Part shown: one piece after another, positions 34,695 to 43,216 of the stretch
Numbering within the stretch: the stretch's first letter is position 1
Layout of the letters: each line of letters begins with the position of its first letter
DNA from: Microvirga sp.
GTDB taxonomy: Bacteria; Pseudomonadota; Alphaproteobacteria; Rhizobiales; Beijerinckiaceae
Reading direction: 5' to 3'
NCBI GenBank assembly: GCA_029266525.1
Contig: JAQSWQ010000007.1
Coordinates: forward strand, 1 to 64,000
DNA: 64,000 bases
The notes under the pieces: generated by a model
Seen by the model: only the letters and a program-made list of their open reading frames with translations
Database searches by the model: none
What the model was told of the DNA's origin: nothing
Made by a program: the position numbers and the translations under genes

Positions 34695-35480
34695 TTAGCG
34701 CTTCACCCTCTCGCTCCGCCGCTCCAAAAAAGCACGCAGCCGCTCGCCCGCTTCCTCTCCGGTCTGCGCCAGCGCGGCCATAAGCGACTCGGTGAAAAGC
34801 CCGTCCCTCATCGACATGTCCTCGATGCGCGGGATCGCGTTGAGGATGGCGTAGTTCGAGAGCGCCGCGTTGCCGGCGATGCGTTGCGCAAGCTCAAGCG
34901 CCTTGTCGAAGGCCTCGCCCGGCTCGACGAGATAGTGCGAGAGCCCGAGCCGCTGGCCTTCCTCGGCATCATAAGCGCGCCCGGTCAGCATCATCTCCAC
35001 GAGCCTCCCCGAGCCGATGAGGCGCCCGACCCTCACGGTCGCACCGCCGCCGACGAAGATGCCGCGCTGGCCCTCGGGGAGCGCATAGAAGGCGGTCCTG
35101 TCGGCGACGCGCACATGGGTCGCGGCCGCGAGCTCGAGACCGCCGCCGATCACCCCGCCCTGCATGGCGCTCACCACCGGCACGCGGCCGAACTGGATCT
35201 TCTCGAAGACCCGGTGCCACATCTGCGAATGCTGCATGACGCCGAAGGCGTCGCGGTGCTGGTGCTCGGAGAGGTCGAGCCCGCCGCAGAAATGCTCGCC
35301 GTTCCCGGCGAGCACCACGGCCTTCATGCGCTCGGGCACGGCCTCGAAGAAGCGCTCGAGGCTTGCGATCAGCCCGTCGTTGACGGCGTTGCGCTTTTCC
35401 GCCCGGTCGAGCCGCACCACCGCGATGGCGTCGCGCTCCTCGATCGCGAGATGCGGCAGCGGATGGACCGGCGCGTTCAT
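34695..35480 (-). CDS. Crotonase family hydratase, probably hydroxycinnamoyl-CoA hydratase
   Basis: 261 residues. LDRAEKRNAVNDGLI, the oxyanion-hole sequence EHFCGGLDLSEHQ and MQGGVIGGGLELAAATHVRVADRTAFYALPEGQRGI define a crotonase. Next to feruloyl-CoA synthase it most likely hydrates, and possibly cleaves, feruloyl-CoA-like esters; ordinary enoyl-CoA hydratase is the alternative. The ATG overlaps the thioesterase stop as ATGA. Confidence 0.82.
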   Translation of the reverse strand: MNAPVHPLPHLAIEERDAIAVVRLDRAEKRNAVNDGLIASLERFFEAVPERMKAVVLAGNGEHFCGGLDLSEHQHRDAFGVMQHSQMWHRVFEKIQFGRVPVVSAMQGGVIGGGLELAAATHVRVADRTAFYALPEGQRGIFVGGGATVRVGRLIGSGRLVEMMLTGRAYDAEEGQRLGLSHYLVEPGEAFDKALELAQRIAGNAALSNYAILNAIPRIEDMSMRDGLFTESLMAALAQTGEEAGERLRAFLERRSERVKR

Positions 35481-35911
35481 GCGGTCTCGCCGGCCGGGCC
35501 GGTGAAGCGGGCGATCACGTCTTGCGGGATTGGCGCAGCCCGCATCGGCTTCTCGCCGGAAGGATCGGGCACGGCCCAGACCCGCACCTCGTGGCCCTCG
35601 ACCGCGAGCTCGCCGTCGCGGAAGAAGCGGTGCTCGACCCGGAAGGTCTTGCTCTTCCACTCGACCACCCGGGTCTCGACGTCGAGGACGTGGCCGTAGC
35701 CGGACCCGAAATGGAAGCGAGCGCCGACGTCGAGCAGCGGAACTCCCACCATGTTCCGCTCGGCGAACATCTCGTGGAACGGCAGCCCGGCGGCGCGGAA
35801 CAGCGCCGTCGTGCAGAGCTCGAACCACTCGAAATAGCGCGGGAAGAAGACGATCCGGGCCGGGTCGCAATCGCCCCAGCCGACCTCGATCGAATGCCGC
35901 CCGACCAACAT
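35477..35911 (-). CDS. 4-hydroxybenzoyl-CoA thioesterase family protein
   Basis: 144-residue hot-dog acyl-CoA thioesterase. EVGWGDCDPARIVFFPRYFEWFE carries the catalytic Asp in the WGDCDPA context of the Pseudomonas 4-hydroxybenzoyl-CoA thioesterase. VEWKSKTFRVEHRFFRDGELAVEGHEVRVW forms the central strands. In the operon with crotonase and feruloyl-CoA synthase it could release the shortened aromatic acid (vanillate or hydroxybenzoate) from CoA, or rescue trapped CoA. Divergent from the liv operon. Confidence 0.87.
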   Translation of the reverse strand: MLVGRHSIEVGWGDCDPARIVFFPRYFEWFELCTTALFRAAGLPFHEMFAERNMVGVPLLDVGARFHFGSGYGHVLDVETRVVEWKSKTFRVEHRFFRDGELAVEGHEVRVWAVPDPSGEKPMRAAPIPQDVIARFTGPAGETA

Positions 35912-35984
35912 CCGCGCCCTTTGCCTCGGCGTTGCGCCGGCGGCAACCTGCCCTTGCCCTGCCGGCCGGTCAACGCGGAAAGAT

Positions 35985-36029
35985 GAACTATCTTGCTTGC
36001 TCGGCAGAAGAAACCGGCACTATGCTGCA
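35985..36029 (+). promoter_or_regulatory. Two 13-bp operator-like sites, 32 bp apart (liv/thioesterase region)
   Basis: GAACTATCTTGCT (35985-35997) and GCACTATGCTGCA (36017-36029) each match GAACTATAGTGCA at 10 of 13 positions, lie in the same orientation and start exactly 32 bp apart. The same motif and spacing occur ahead of boxC. Located between the divergent thioesterase and liv binding-protein genes, so either or both could be controlled. Predicted target of BoxR (inference). Confidence 0.5.
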
Positions 36030-36150
36030 GGAAAGCCCCAACAGACCGCGCCGGAACGAGGCGGATGACTTCAAAGCGGTTCTGGGCGAAGCTTGAGGAA
36101 CGCCGTCCGTCCTTGTTTCGGGATCAACAGCCTTGAGGGAGGAGCACGCC

Positions 36151-37368
36151 ATGAATGGCGACAGCCGTCTGATCCTGCCGACCCGCCGCACGATCCTCAA
36201 AGGGGCGACCGGCGCCGCGGCGCTTGGCCTCGTCTCGCCCTTCCCGAAGCCGGCGATCGCGCAAGGCGCGCCGCTCAAGGTCGGCTTCATGCTGCCCTAC
36301 ACCGGCACCTTCGCGAAGCTCGGCAAGTTCATCGACGAGGCCTTCCGGCTCCACGTCGAGCAGAAGGGCGGCAAGCTCGGCGGGCGTCAGGTCGCCTTCG
36401 TGCAGGTCGACGACGAGTCGAAGCCCGAGGCCGCGACCGACAACATGAACCGCCTCGTCGGGCGCGAGAAGGTCGACGTCGTGGTCGGCACCGTGCATTC
36501 CGGCGTCGCCATGGCGATGGTCAAGGTTGCGCGCGACACCAACACGCTCCTGATCATCCCGAACGCCGGCGCGAACGAGGCCACGGGCCCGGCCTGCGCA
36601 CCGAACATCTTCCGCACCTCCTTCTCGAACTGGCAGCCCGCCTTCCCGATGGGCAAGGTCATGGCCGAGGCCGGCCACAAGAACATCGTCACCATCACCT
36701 GGCGCTACGCGGCCGGCCAGCAGATGGTCGATTCGTTCAAGGAGAACCTCGCCCAGACCGGCAGCGGCGCGAAGATCGTCGAGGAGCTCTACCTGCCCTT
36801 CCCCGAGGTCGAGTTCCAGTCGCTGATCACCCGCATCGCGACCCTCAGGCCCGATGCGGTGTTCTCGTTCTTCGCCGGCGGCGGCGCGGTGAAGTTCGTG
36901 AAGGACTACGCGGCGGCGGGGCTGAAGGAGAGAATCCCGCTCTACGGCACGGGCTTCCTGACCGACGGCACGATCGAGGCGCAGGGCGAGGCGGCGAACG
37001 GCATCAAGACCACGCTCCACTACGCCGACAACCTCGACAACCCGGCCAACAAGGCCTTTCTCGAGGCGTTCAAGAAGAAGACGAACCTCGACGGCGACGT
37101 CTATGCGGTCCAGGGCTACGACTCGGCGGCGCTCCTCGACATTGGGCTGACGGCGGTCGGCGGCGATGCGGGCGCCCGCGACAAGATGATCGCCGCCATG
37201 GAGGGCGCGAAGATCGACAGCCCGCGCGGGCCGATCAGCTTCTCGAAGTCCCACAACGTCGTGCAGAACATCTACCTGCGCGAGGTCCGCAACGGCCGCA
37301 ACGAATACGTCTCGGTGGCGCACGCCAACCTCGCGGACCCCGCCCGCGGCTGCCGCCTGTCGGCCTGA
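36151..37368 (+). CDS. Branched-chain-type ABC transporter substrate-binding protein
   Basis: Periplasmic receptor (Peripla_BP_6 family), 405 residues from the ATG at 36151, with GGGAGGAGC upstream. The N terminus has a twin-arginine signal (PTRRTILKGATGAAALGLVSPFPKPAIAQ). LKVGFMLPYTGTFAKLGKFIDEAFRLHVEQKGGKLGGRQV is the usual start of the mature domain. It heads livHMGF-type genes inside an aromatic-acid island, so benzoate or hydroxycinnamate is a more likely ligand than leucine. That reading is inference from context and the shared operator motif. Confidence 0.9.
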   Translation: MNGDSRLILPTRRTILKGATGAAALGLVSPFPKPAIAQGAPLKVGFMLPYTGTFAKLGKFIDEAFRLHVEQKGGKLGGRQVAFVQVDDESKPEAATDNMNRLVGREKVDVVVGTVHSGVAMAMVKVARDTNTLLIIPNAGANEATGPACAPNIFRTSFSNWQPAFPMGKVMAEAGHKNIVTITWRYAAGQQMVDSFKENLAQTGSGAKIVEELYLPFPEVEFQSLITRIATLRPDAVFSFFAGGGAVKFVKDYAAAGLKERIPLYGTGFLTDGTIEAQGEAANGIKTTLHYADNLDNPANKAFLEAFKKKTNLDGDVYAVQGYDSAALLDIGLTAVGGDAGARDKMIAAMEGAKIDSPRGPISFSKSHNVVQNIYLREVRNGRNEYVSVAHANLADPARGCRLSA

Positions 37369-37383
37369 CGAGCCGCTTCAAGT

Positions 37384-37466
37384 GTCATGGCCGGGCTTGA
37401 CCCGGCCATCTCTTTTCCGCCGGGCACTCCTCGTGTCGAGATCGCCGGGCCGAGCCCGGCGATGAC
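37384..37466. repeat. Extragenic palindromic element, family B copy 1
   Basis: GTCATGGCCGGGC-TTGACCCGGCCAT and GATCGCCGGGC-CGAGCCCGGCGATGAC form two hairpins within a larger inverted repeat. It lies inside the liv operon between the binding-protein and first permease genes, where it may lower downstream expression or protect the upstream mRNA. The related copy is at 43119-43203. Confidence 0.75.
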
Positions 37467-37476
37467 AAGGTAGGGA

Positions 37477-38349
37477 ATGGACCTCGTCAGCTTTGCCGTC
37501 CAGCTCCTGAACGGAGTGCAGTACGGGCTCGTGCTGTTCCTCGTCGCGAGCGGGCTGACGCTCGTCTTCGGCATCCTCGGCGTGATCAACCTTGCCCACG
37601 GCGCCTTCTACATGCTCGGCGCCTACCTCGCCTATTGGATCACGGCCCGCACCGGCAGCTTCTGGGCGGCGCTCGTCGGCGGCGTCGCGATCGCCTTCGT
37701 GGTCGGGCTCCTGCTCGAGGAGATCTTCGTGAAGCGCCTGTACGGGCGCGATCACCTCGCCCAGGTGCTCCTGAGCTTCGGCCTCATCCTCGTGCTCGAC
37801 GAGATCCGCCACATCCTGTTCGGCAAGGACGTGCATTCGGTGCCGGCGCCCGAGTTCCTGCGCGGCTCGATCCAACTCACGGAGGTCCTCTCCTATCCGG
37901 TCTACCGGCTCGCCATCTGCGTCTTCTGCCTCGCGGTCGCGGCGGCGATCTTCCTCGTCATCCAGAAGACCCGGATCGGGATGATCGTGCGCGCCGGAGC
38001 CGAGAACCGCGACATGACCCGCGCGCTCGGCATCCGCTTCGACGTCGTCAACCGCTACGTCTTTGCGGTCGGCATCGTGCTCGCAGCGCTCGGCGGCATC
38101 GTGGTCGCGCCGATCTCGACCGTGTTCCCGGGCATGGACAACCAGATGCTGATCCTGTCCTTCGTGGTGGTGGTGCTCGGCGGGATCGGCTCGGTCGCGG
38201 GGGCCGCGATCGGCGCGCTTCTGATCGGCGTCGCGGATTCCTTCGGGAAGGTGTTCATGCCGAACTTCTCGAGCTTCACGATCTACGTCCTGATGGCCGC
38301 CGTGCTGCTGTGGCGGCCGAACGGCATCCTCGGCCGGCGCGAGATCTGA
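37477..38349 (+). CDS. livH: Branched-chain-type ABC transporter permease LivH
   Basis: 290-residue inner-membrane permease. LLNGVQYGLVLFLVASGLTLVFGILGVINLAHGAFYMLGAYL is the LivH N-terminal signature, RAGAENRDMTRALGIRFDVVNR the ATPase-coupling loop, and SFVVVVLGGIGSVAGAAIGALLIGV the later segment. Followed after one base by livM. The gene symbol reflects family, not leucine specificity. Confidence 0.92.
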   Translation: MDLVSFAVQLLNGVQYGLVLFLVASGLTLVFGILGVINLAHGAFYMLGAYLAYWITARTGSFWAALVGGVAIAFVVGLLLEEIFVKRLYGRDHLAQVLLSFGLILVLDEIRHILFGKDVHSVPAPEFLRGSIQLTEVLSYPVYRLAICVFCLAVAAAIFLVIQKTRIGMIVRAGAENRDMTRALGIRFDVVNRYVFAVGIVLAALGGIVVAPISTVFPGMDNQMLILSFVVVVLGGIGSVAGAAIGALLIGVADSFGKVFMPNFSSFTIYVLMAAVLLWRPNGILGRREI

Positions 38350-38350
38350 C

Positions 38351-39364
38351 GTGGCTCGGGGGGCGCTGACGAGCCGGCTCGTCGCGGTCGCGCTCGTCGC
38401 CGTCGCGGTCGCGCTGCCGTTCTTCGCCGCGACCTATTACCTTCAGCTCGCGAGCAAGGTCCTGCTGATGGGCCTGCTCGCCATGGCATTGAACCTCGTC
38501 GTCGGCTTCGGCGGGCTGGTCAGCCTCTGCCATGCGGCCTTTTTCGGCCTTGCCGGCTACGTGCTGGCGCTCACCTCGCCGCCCTACGAGGCGGCCTCGA
38601 TCTGGATCACGCTGCCGGCCGCGGTCGGCGCGGCGGCGCTCGCGGCGCTGGTCATCGGCGCGCTCTCGCTCAGGACCCGCGGCATCTATTTCATCATGGT
38701 GACCCTCGCCTTCGGCGAGATGCTGTTCTTCTTCTTCCACGACACGCGCGTCGCCGGCGGCTCCGACGGCACCTTCATCTACTTCAAGCCGTTGGTGGCG
38801 ATCGGCAGCCTGCCTCTCCTCGACCTCGAGAAGGCGCGCACCTTCTACTGGGTCGTGCTCGGGCTGACGCTCGCCGGCATCGCGCTCCTCGTCGTCATCG
38901 TGCGCTCGCCCTTCGGCCACGCGCTCGCGGCGAGCCGGGTGAACGAGCGGCGGGCACGCTCCTTGGGCTTTCCGATCTACCGCATCCGGCTTGCCGCCTT
39001 CGTCATCTCCGGCGCGCTTGCCGGACTGTCCGGCTATTTCGCCGCGGCGCAGTTCGGCTACGTCGCACCGCAGATGCTCGGCTGGCACGTCTCAGCCACC
39101 GCCCTCGTCATGGTGGTGCTCGGGGGCATGCGCACGGTCACCGGCCCGCTCCTCGGCGCCGCGATCCTGATGGGGCTCGAGGAGTTCCTGCGCGCCTCGA
39201 CCGAGCATTGGAAGCTCCTCGAGGGGCTGATCATCATCGGGCTGGTGCTCGCCTTCCCCGACGGCGTGCGCCAGCTCTTCGACATGGCGCTGAAGCCGCA
39301 CGCTTTCCCGGCGCTGCGCCGGATGCGCCGCCCGGCCGTGCCGCGGGAGGCCGGCAATGCCTGA
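38351..39364 (+). CDS. livM: Branched-chain-type ABC transporter permease LivM
   Basis: 337-residue permease from a GTG start. LASKVLLMGLLAMALNLVVGFGGLVSLCHAAFFGLAGYVLAL is typical LivM, and AASRVNERRARSLGFPIYRIRLAAFVISGALAGLSG is the coupling region. The last eight bases overlap livG. The C-terminal RMRRPAVPREAG tail is cytoplasmic. Confidence 0.92.
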   Translation: MARGALTSRLVAVALVAVAVALPFFAATYYLQLASKVLLMGLLAMALNLVVGFGGLVSLCHAAFFGLAGYVLALTSPPYEAASIWITLPAAVGAAALAALVIGALSLRTRGIYFIMVTLAFGEMLFFFFHDTRVAGGSDGTFIYFKPLVAIGSLPLLDLEKARTFYWVVLGLTLAGIALLVVIVRSPFGHALAASRVNERRARSLGFPIYRIRLAAFVISGALAGLSGYFAAAQFGYVAPQMLGWHVSATALVMVVLGGMRTVTGPLLGAAILMGLEEFLRASTEHWKLLEGLIIIGLVLAFPDGVRQLFDMALKPHAFPALRRMRRPAVPREAGNA

Positions 39365-40112
39365 GGTCGCGTTGCGCGCCGAGGGGCTCGAGAAGCGCTT
39401 CGGCGGCCTGCGTGCGGTGCGGGAGGTATCGCTCGACGTCCACATCGGCGAGATCCACGCCGTGATCGGCCCCAACGGCGCGGGCAAGTCGACCCTGATC
39501 AATCTTCTCTCGGGGGAGCTCGGAGCGACCGCGGGCTCGATCCTTCTCCGCGAGCGCCCGGTGGGTCGGCTCGGCGTGCACCACCGCGCGCTGGCCGGGA
39601 TCGGCCGCTCCTACCAGAAGACCACGATCTTCCTGCCCTTCACGGTCCTGGAGAACGTCCGGCTCGCGGCGCAGGCGCGTACCCGAGGAGGGCTACGGCT
39701 CTTCGGCTCGCCTGAGCGCGACGCGGATCTCAACGCGAACGCGCGCGCGGCCCTCGATCAGGTCGGCCTCTCGGGGCGGGCGGAGGTCGCGGCGGGCCTC
39801 CTCAGCCACGGCGAGCAGCGCCAGCTCGAGATCGCCATGGTGCTGGCGACCGAACCCAAGATCATCCTCCTCGATGAGCCCCTCGCCGGGATGGGCACAT
39901 CCGAGGCGAAGGCGATGATCGAGCTGATCCGCTCGCTGAAAGAAGGCCGTGCCGTGCTCATCGTCGAGCACGACATGGACGCGGTGTTCTCGCTCGCCGA
40001 CCGCCTCACCGTGATGGCCGACGGGCGCGTGATCGCGTCGGGGAACCCCGAGGAGGTGCGCCGCCATCCGGCCGTCCGCGCCGCCTATCTCGGCGAGGAG
40101 GGTCCGCCGTGA
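39357..40112 (+). CDS. livG: Branched-chain-type ABC transporter ATPase LivG
   Basis: 251-residue ATPase. Walker A is GPNGAGKSTLINLLSGE, the family-specific GIGRSYQKTTIFLPFTVLENVRLA follows, the signature LLSHGEQRQLEIAMVLA replaces LSGGQ as usual in LivG, Walker B is IILLDEPLAGMG, and the switch His lies in VEHDMDAVF. Its stop overlaps the livF GTG. Confidence 0.93.
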   Translation: MPEVALRAEGLEKRFGGLRAVREVSLDVHIGEIHAVIGPNGAGKSTLINLLSGELGATAGSILLRERPVGRLGVHHRALAGIGRSYQKTTIFLPFTVLENVRLAAQARTRGGLRLFGSPERDADLNANARAALDQVGLSGRAEVAAGLLSHGEQRQLEIAMVLATEPKIILLDEPLAGMGTSEAKAMIELIRSLKEGRAVLIVEHDMDAVFSLADRLTVMADGRVIASGNPEEVRRHPAVRAAYLGEEGPP

Positions 40113-40816
40113 GCCTCCTCGCGGTCGAGAAGCTCGAGGCCTTCTATGGCCCGATCCAGGTCCTGCGCGGCATCGACCTCGCTCTTCGCCCGGGCGAGAC
40201 GCTCGCGCTGATGGGCCGCAACGGCATGGGCAAGACGACGCTGCTGCGCTCGCTCATCGGCCTCGTCGCCGATCGGCGTGGACGCATCCTGCTCGACGGC
40301 AAGGACGTGACGAGGGCGCCGCCGGAGGCGATCGCGCGCGGCGGCGTCGCGCTCGTGCCGGAGGGGCGCGGCGTCTTTGCGTCGCTCTCAGTGGTCGAGA
40401 ACCTGGTCATGGCCGCTCGGCCGGGACGCCGCGGCAAGCGGGCCTGGACCCTCGACAGGATCTTCGAGCTCTTCCCCCGCCTGCGCGAGCGCCGCCACAA
40501 CGGCGGCCATCAGCTCTCCGGCGGCGAGCAGCAGATGCTGACCATCGGTCGGGCGCTGATGACCAACCCCGATGTCATCCTCATCGACGAGGCGACCGAG
40601 GGACTTGCGCCGCTCGTCGCGGCCGAGATCTGGCGTACCATCGAGCGCATCCGAGCCGAGGGCGTCGCGACGATCATCGTCGACAAGGATTTCCGCGCCC
40701 TCTCCCGCCTCGCCGACCGTGCGGCGATCCTGTCCAAGGGCGAGATCGTCTTCGAAGGCACGCCCGGGGAGCTCGCGGCAAGGCCGGAGGTGCTGGAGCG
40801 GCATCTCGGGGTGTGA
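40109..40816 (+). CDS. livF: Branched-chain-type ABC transporter ATPase LivF
   Basis: 235-residue ATPase from the overlapping GTG. Walker A is GRNGMGKTTLLRSLIGL, GVALVPEGRGVFASLSVVENL is a LivF hallmark, the signature is HQLSGGEQQMLTIGRAL and Walker B is VILIDEATEGLAP. The switch position reads VDKDFRALSRLADRA, with Lys-Asp where most ATPases have His-Asp; this variant is seen in some LivF-like proteins. Last gene of the operon; a palindromic element follows. Confidence 0.92.
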   Translation: MSLLAVEKLEAFYGPIQVLRGIDLALRPGETLALMGRNGMGKTTLLRSLIGLVADRRGRILLDGKDVTRAPPEAIARGGVALVPEGRGVFASLSVVENLVMAARPGRRGKRAWTLDRIFELFPRLRERRHNGGHQLSGGEQQMLTIGRALMTNPDVILIDEATEGLAPLVAAEIWRTIERIRAEGVATIIVDKDFRALSRLADRAAILSKGEIVFEGTPGELAARPEVLERHLGV

Positions 40817-40821
40817 GCGCC

Positions 40822-40947
40822 GTCATTCCGGGGCGGTGCGAAGCGCCGAGCCCGGAACCCATGAACACAGGCCTCTCCGATCGAGCGCGGATGGCGCCAG
40901 CGGCGTTTATGGGTTCCGGGTTCTCGCTTCGCGAGCCCCGGAATGAC
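40822..40947. repeat. 126-bp extragenic inverted repeat
   Basis: GTCATTCCGGGGC...GCCCCGGAATGAC outer arms and CCCGGAACCCAT...ATGGGTTCCGGG inner arms. It sits between the convergent livF and boxR genes and could form a bidirectional transcription end. Confidence 0.8.
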
Positions 40948-40953
40948 AGCGCG

Positions 40954-41883
40954 CTAGCCCCCGCCTGCGAACAGCCGGGCCGCCGTCTCGGCGAGCTCCG
41001 CCACACACTCCTCCACCGCCCGCCCGCTCGTATCGATCTGCGCATGGGCGCGCCGATACTCCGGCTCGCGCGCCTCGAGGATCGCGATGAGGTCCTTCAT
41101 GGCCTCGCGGTTGCGGCCCATGGGGCGGAAATCGCCCTGCTCCATGACACGGCTCATGTGCTCGGCGGGCGAGGCCTTGAGCCAGACGACATGGGTCGCG
41201 GCGCGCAGGAGCGCGAAGCTATCCTCATCGGCGACGATTCCGCCGGCGGTCGCGATCACCGCGCTCTCATGGGAGCCCACGACCCTCTCCAGCGCCTCGC
41301 GCTCGTAACGCCGGAAGGTCGCCTGGCCGTAGACCTCGAACAGCATCGAGACACCCGCTCCGTGCTCGCGCTCGACGAGCTTGTCGAGCTCGATGAAGGG
41401 GCAGCCGAGCCGAGCCGCGAGCGCGGCCCCGAGCGTGGTCTTGCCGGCGCCGCGCAACCCGATCAGCGAGATGCGCCGTCGGCGCGCTCGTTGCGGGCCA
41501 TGCGCCTCGCCGGTGTCGAGGAAACGCGCGACCGCGCTGAGCTCTTCGGCCGACAGGCGCCGCAGCCGCCTGCCGAGCCGCACCTGGGCGGCATCGCTTT
41601 CGCCAAGCGGCAGAAGGTCGAACAGCGTGAGGCCGAGGCCGCGCGCCACCGCCTCGAGCACCAGCACGGTCGGATTGCCTTCGCCGCTCTCGATCTGGGC
41701 GAGGTACCGCTCCGAGGTCTGGGACAGGGACGCGAGCGTCTTGCGGGTCATGCCGCGCTTCGCGCGGGCGCGGCGCAGGATGCGGCCGATCTCCGAGAGC
41801 AGCGGAGAGCGCGCCGCGGCCGTGCCGAGCACGGGCTCGGCTTCGAGCGCCGCCTCGCGGGGCTGCAGGAGGTCGCGGTCCAT
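40954..41883 (-). CDS. boxR: BoxR-type regulator: XRE helix-turn-helix plus shikimate-kinase-like domain
   Basis: About 309 residues. The N-terminal HTH (RRARAKRGMTRKTLASLSQTSERYLAQIESGEGNPTV) is followed by a linker and a shikimate-kinase fold with Walker A GLRGAGKTTLGAALAARLGCPFIELDKLVE. This architecture is specific for BoxR/BzdR; in Azoarcus these repress benzoyl-CoA pathway genes until benzoyl-CoA binds the kinase-like domain. The gene is directly downstream of boxA; a TTG at 41895 that overlaps the boxA stop is an alternative start. It is the likely reader of the 13-bp motif pairs in this window. Confidence 0.92.
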   Translation of the reverse strand: MDRDLLQPREAALEAEPVLGTAAARSPLLSEIGRILRRARAKRGMTRKTLASLSQTSERYLAQIESGEGNPTVLVLEAVARGLGLTLFDLLPLGESDAAQVRLGRRLRRLSAEELSAVARFLDTGEAHGPQRARRRRISLIGLRGAGKTTLGAALAARLGCPFIELDKLVEREHGAGVSMLFEVYGQATFRRYEREALERVVGSHESAVIATAGGIVADEDSFALLRAATHVVWLKASPAEHMSRVMEQGDFRPMGRNREAMKDLIAILEAREPEYRRAHAQIDTSGRAVEECVAELAETAARLFAGGG

Positions 41884-41891
41884 CCTCGCGC

Positions 41892-43088
41892 TCAATAGGT
41901 CTCGACGTGGTAGCGGCCTGAGCCGCGCATCTCGGGCTTCAGCGCCGCCCAGTCGATGCCGGCGTGGCGGCAGATATCGGCGAAGGCCTCGTCGACGCCG
42001 CTTTCCATGCCCTTAAGGCCGCAGATATAGACATGGGTGTTCGCCTCCTTGAGGAGCGAGGCCACGAACGCCTCCTCCTGGCGGAGCCGGTCCTGGACAT
42101 AGGTCTTGGGCTGCCCGGCGACCCGCGAGTAGCAGAGATGCTGGGTGAGCAGATTCGCCGGCACCTTCTGCAGCGGGCCGAAATAGGGCAGCTCCTCCGG
42201 CCGTCGCGCGCCGAAGAACAGGACGAGCTTGCCCGCGGCCTGCGGCATCGCCCGGCGGCGCCGCTCGGTGAAGGCGCGGAAGGGCGCCGAGCCGGTGCCG
42301 GTGCAGATCATGATGATGTGCGCGGCTGGGTCGTTCGGCATCAGGAAGGTCGCGCCGAACGGGCCGGTGACCTCCACTTTCGCGCCCTTCGGGAGGTCGC
42401 AGAGATAGTTCGAGCAGACGCCGCCGGGCTCGCGCTTCACGGTGAGGGAGACGTTGTTGGCGTTCGGCTTCTCGCCGTCGCGCGGGCTTGCGATCGAGAA
42501 GAGGCGCACCGCGTGCGGGGCGCCGTTGGCGCCGGTTCCGGGCGGCAGGACGCCGATGCTCTGGCCTTCCAGCACCGGAAAGGGCATCTCGCCGAAATCG
42601 AGGATGATGTGGCGGACGTCGTTCTCGGCGGCGTTGTCGGTCAGGCGGAAATTGCCCACGACCGTCGCCTTGGCCGGCTTGCCGCGGTTGTAGAGGTTGA
42701 CGGTCGGCTTCGAGGCCGAGGCCGGTGCCACGGCCTTGCCGCCGAGACCCTTGCGGGCCTCCTCGAGGATCGCCCCGACCTCGTCCTCGAGCGCCTCGAT
42801 GATCGCCCCCGCCGCTTCGTCCTGCGGCAGCTCCTCCTGGCTCGGCAACTCGCCCCAGGAGAACTGCTCCTCGAGCGTGTAAGGCCGCGACACGATTCGC
42901 CAGTTGTCGATCGCCCCGGTCGGGCAGGGCGCGATGCAGTCCATGCAGTAATTGCAGATCTCGACCTGCACGACGTAGTTGTTGTCGTCGTGCGTGACCG
43001 CATCGATCGGGCAGGTCTCCTCGCAGGTGTTGCACCGGATGCAGATCTCGGGATCGATCAGGTGCTGTTTTTTCACGGGAGCGTTCAT
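41892..43088 (-). CDS. boxA: Benzoyl-CoA 2,3-epoxidase reductase component BoxA
   Basis: Iron-sulfur flavoprotein that passes electrons from NADPH to BoxB; 398 residues. Two [4Fe-4S] motifs are near the N terminus ([12 protein letters not shown] at 16-27 and [12 protein letters not shown] at 45-56). A linker of about 80 residues leads to a ferredoxin-NADP reductase-type domain with [12 protein letters not shown] (FAD), [15 protein letters not shown] (NADPH) and [12 protein letters not shown], ending in Tyr. boxA-boxB-boxC run leftward with gaps of 128 and 133 bp. Confidence 0.95.
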   Translation of the reverse strand: MNAPVKKQHLIDPEICIRCNTCEETCPIDAVTHDDNNYVVQVEICNYCMDCIAPCPTGAIDNWRIVSRPYTLEEQFSWGELPSQEELPQDEAAGAIIEALEDEVGAILEEARKGLGGKAVAPASASKPTVNLYNRGKPAKATVVGNFRLTDNAAENDVRHIILDFGEMPFPVLEGQSIGVLPPGTGANGAPHAVRLFSIASPRDGEKPNANNVSLTVKREPGGVCSNYLCDLPKGAKVEVTGPFGATFLMPNDPAAHIIMICTGTGSAPFRAFTERRRRAMPQAAGKLVLFFGARRPEELPYFGPLQKVPANLLTQHLCYSRVAGQPKTYVQDRLRQEEAFVASLLKEANTHVYICGLKGMESGVDEAFADICRHAGIDWAALKPEMRGSGRYHVETY

Positions 43089-43118
43089 CGGGCTCGTCTT
43101 GCCTTAAGCCCCTCCATT

Positions 43119-43203
43119 GTCATCACCGGGCTTGTCCCGGTGATCCCGATCCGAAGGGCGGTGTGCTTCCGATCGAGATGGCCGGGTCAAGCCCGGCCAT
43201 GAC
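43119..43203. repeat. Extragenic palindromic element, family B copy 2
   Basis: GTCATCACCGGGC-TTGTCCCGGTGAT and ATGGCCGGG-TCAAGCCCGGCCATGAC form paired hairpins. Same layout and almost the same length as 37384-37466. Located between boxB and boxA in their presumed transcript. Confidence 0.75.
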
Positions 43204-43216
43204 AAGCTGATGTCGA

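Noticed and set aside
35900-36150. EcfG promoter at GGAACGAGGCGGATG near 36053
   Set aside because: GGAAC is present but no CGTT at 16 or 17 bases; only a CGGTT further away.
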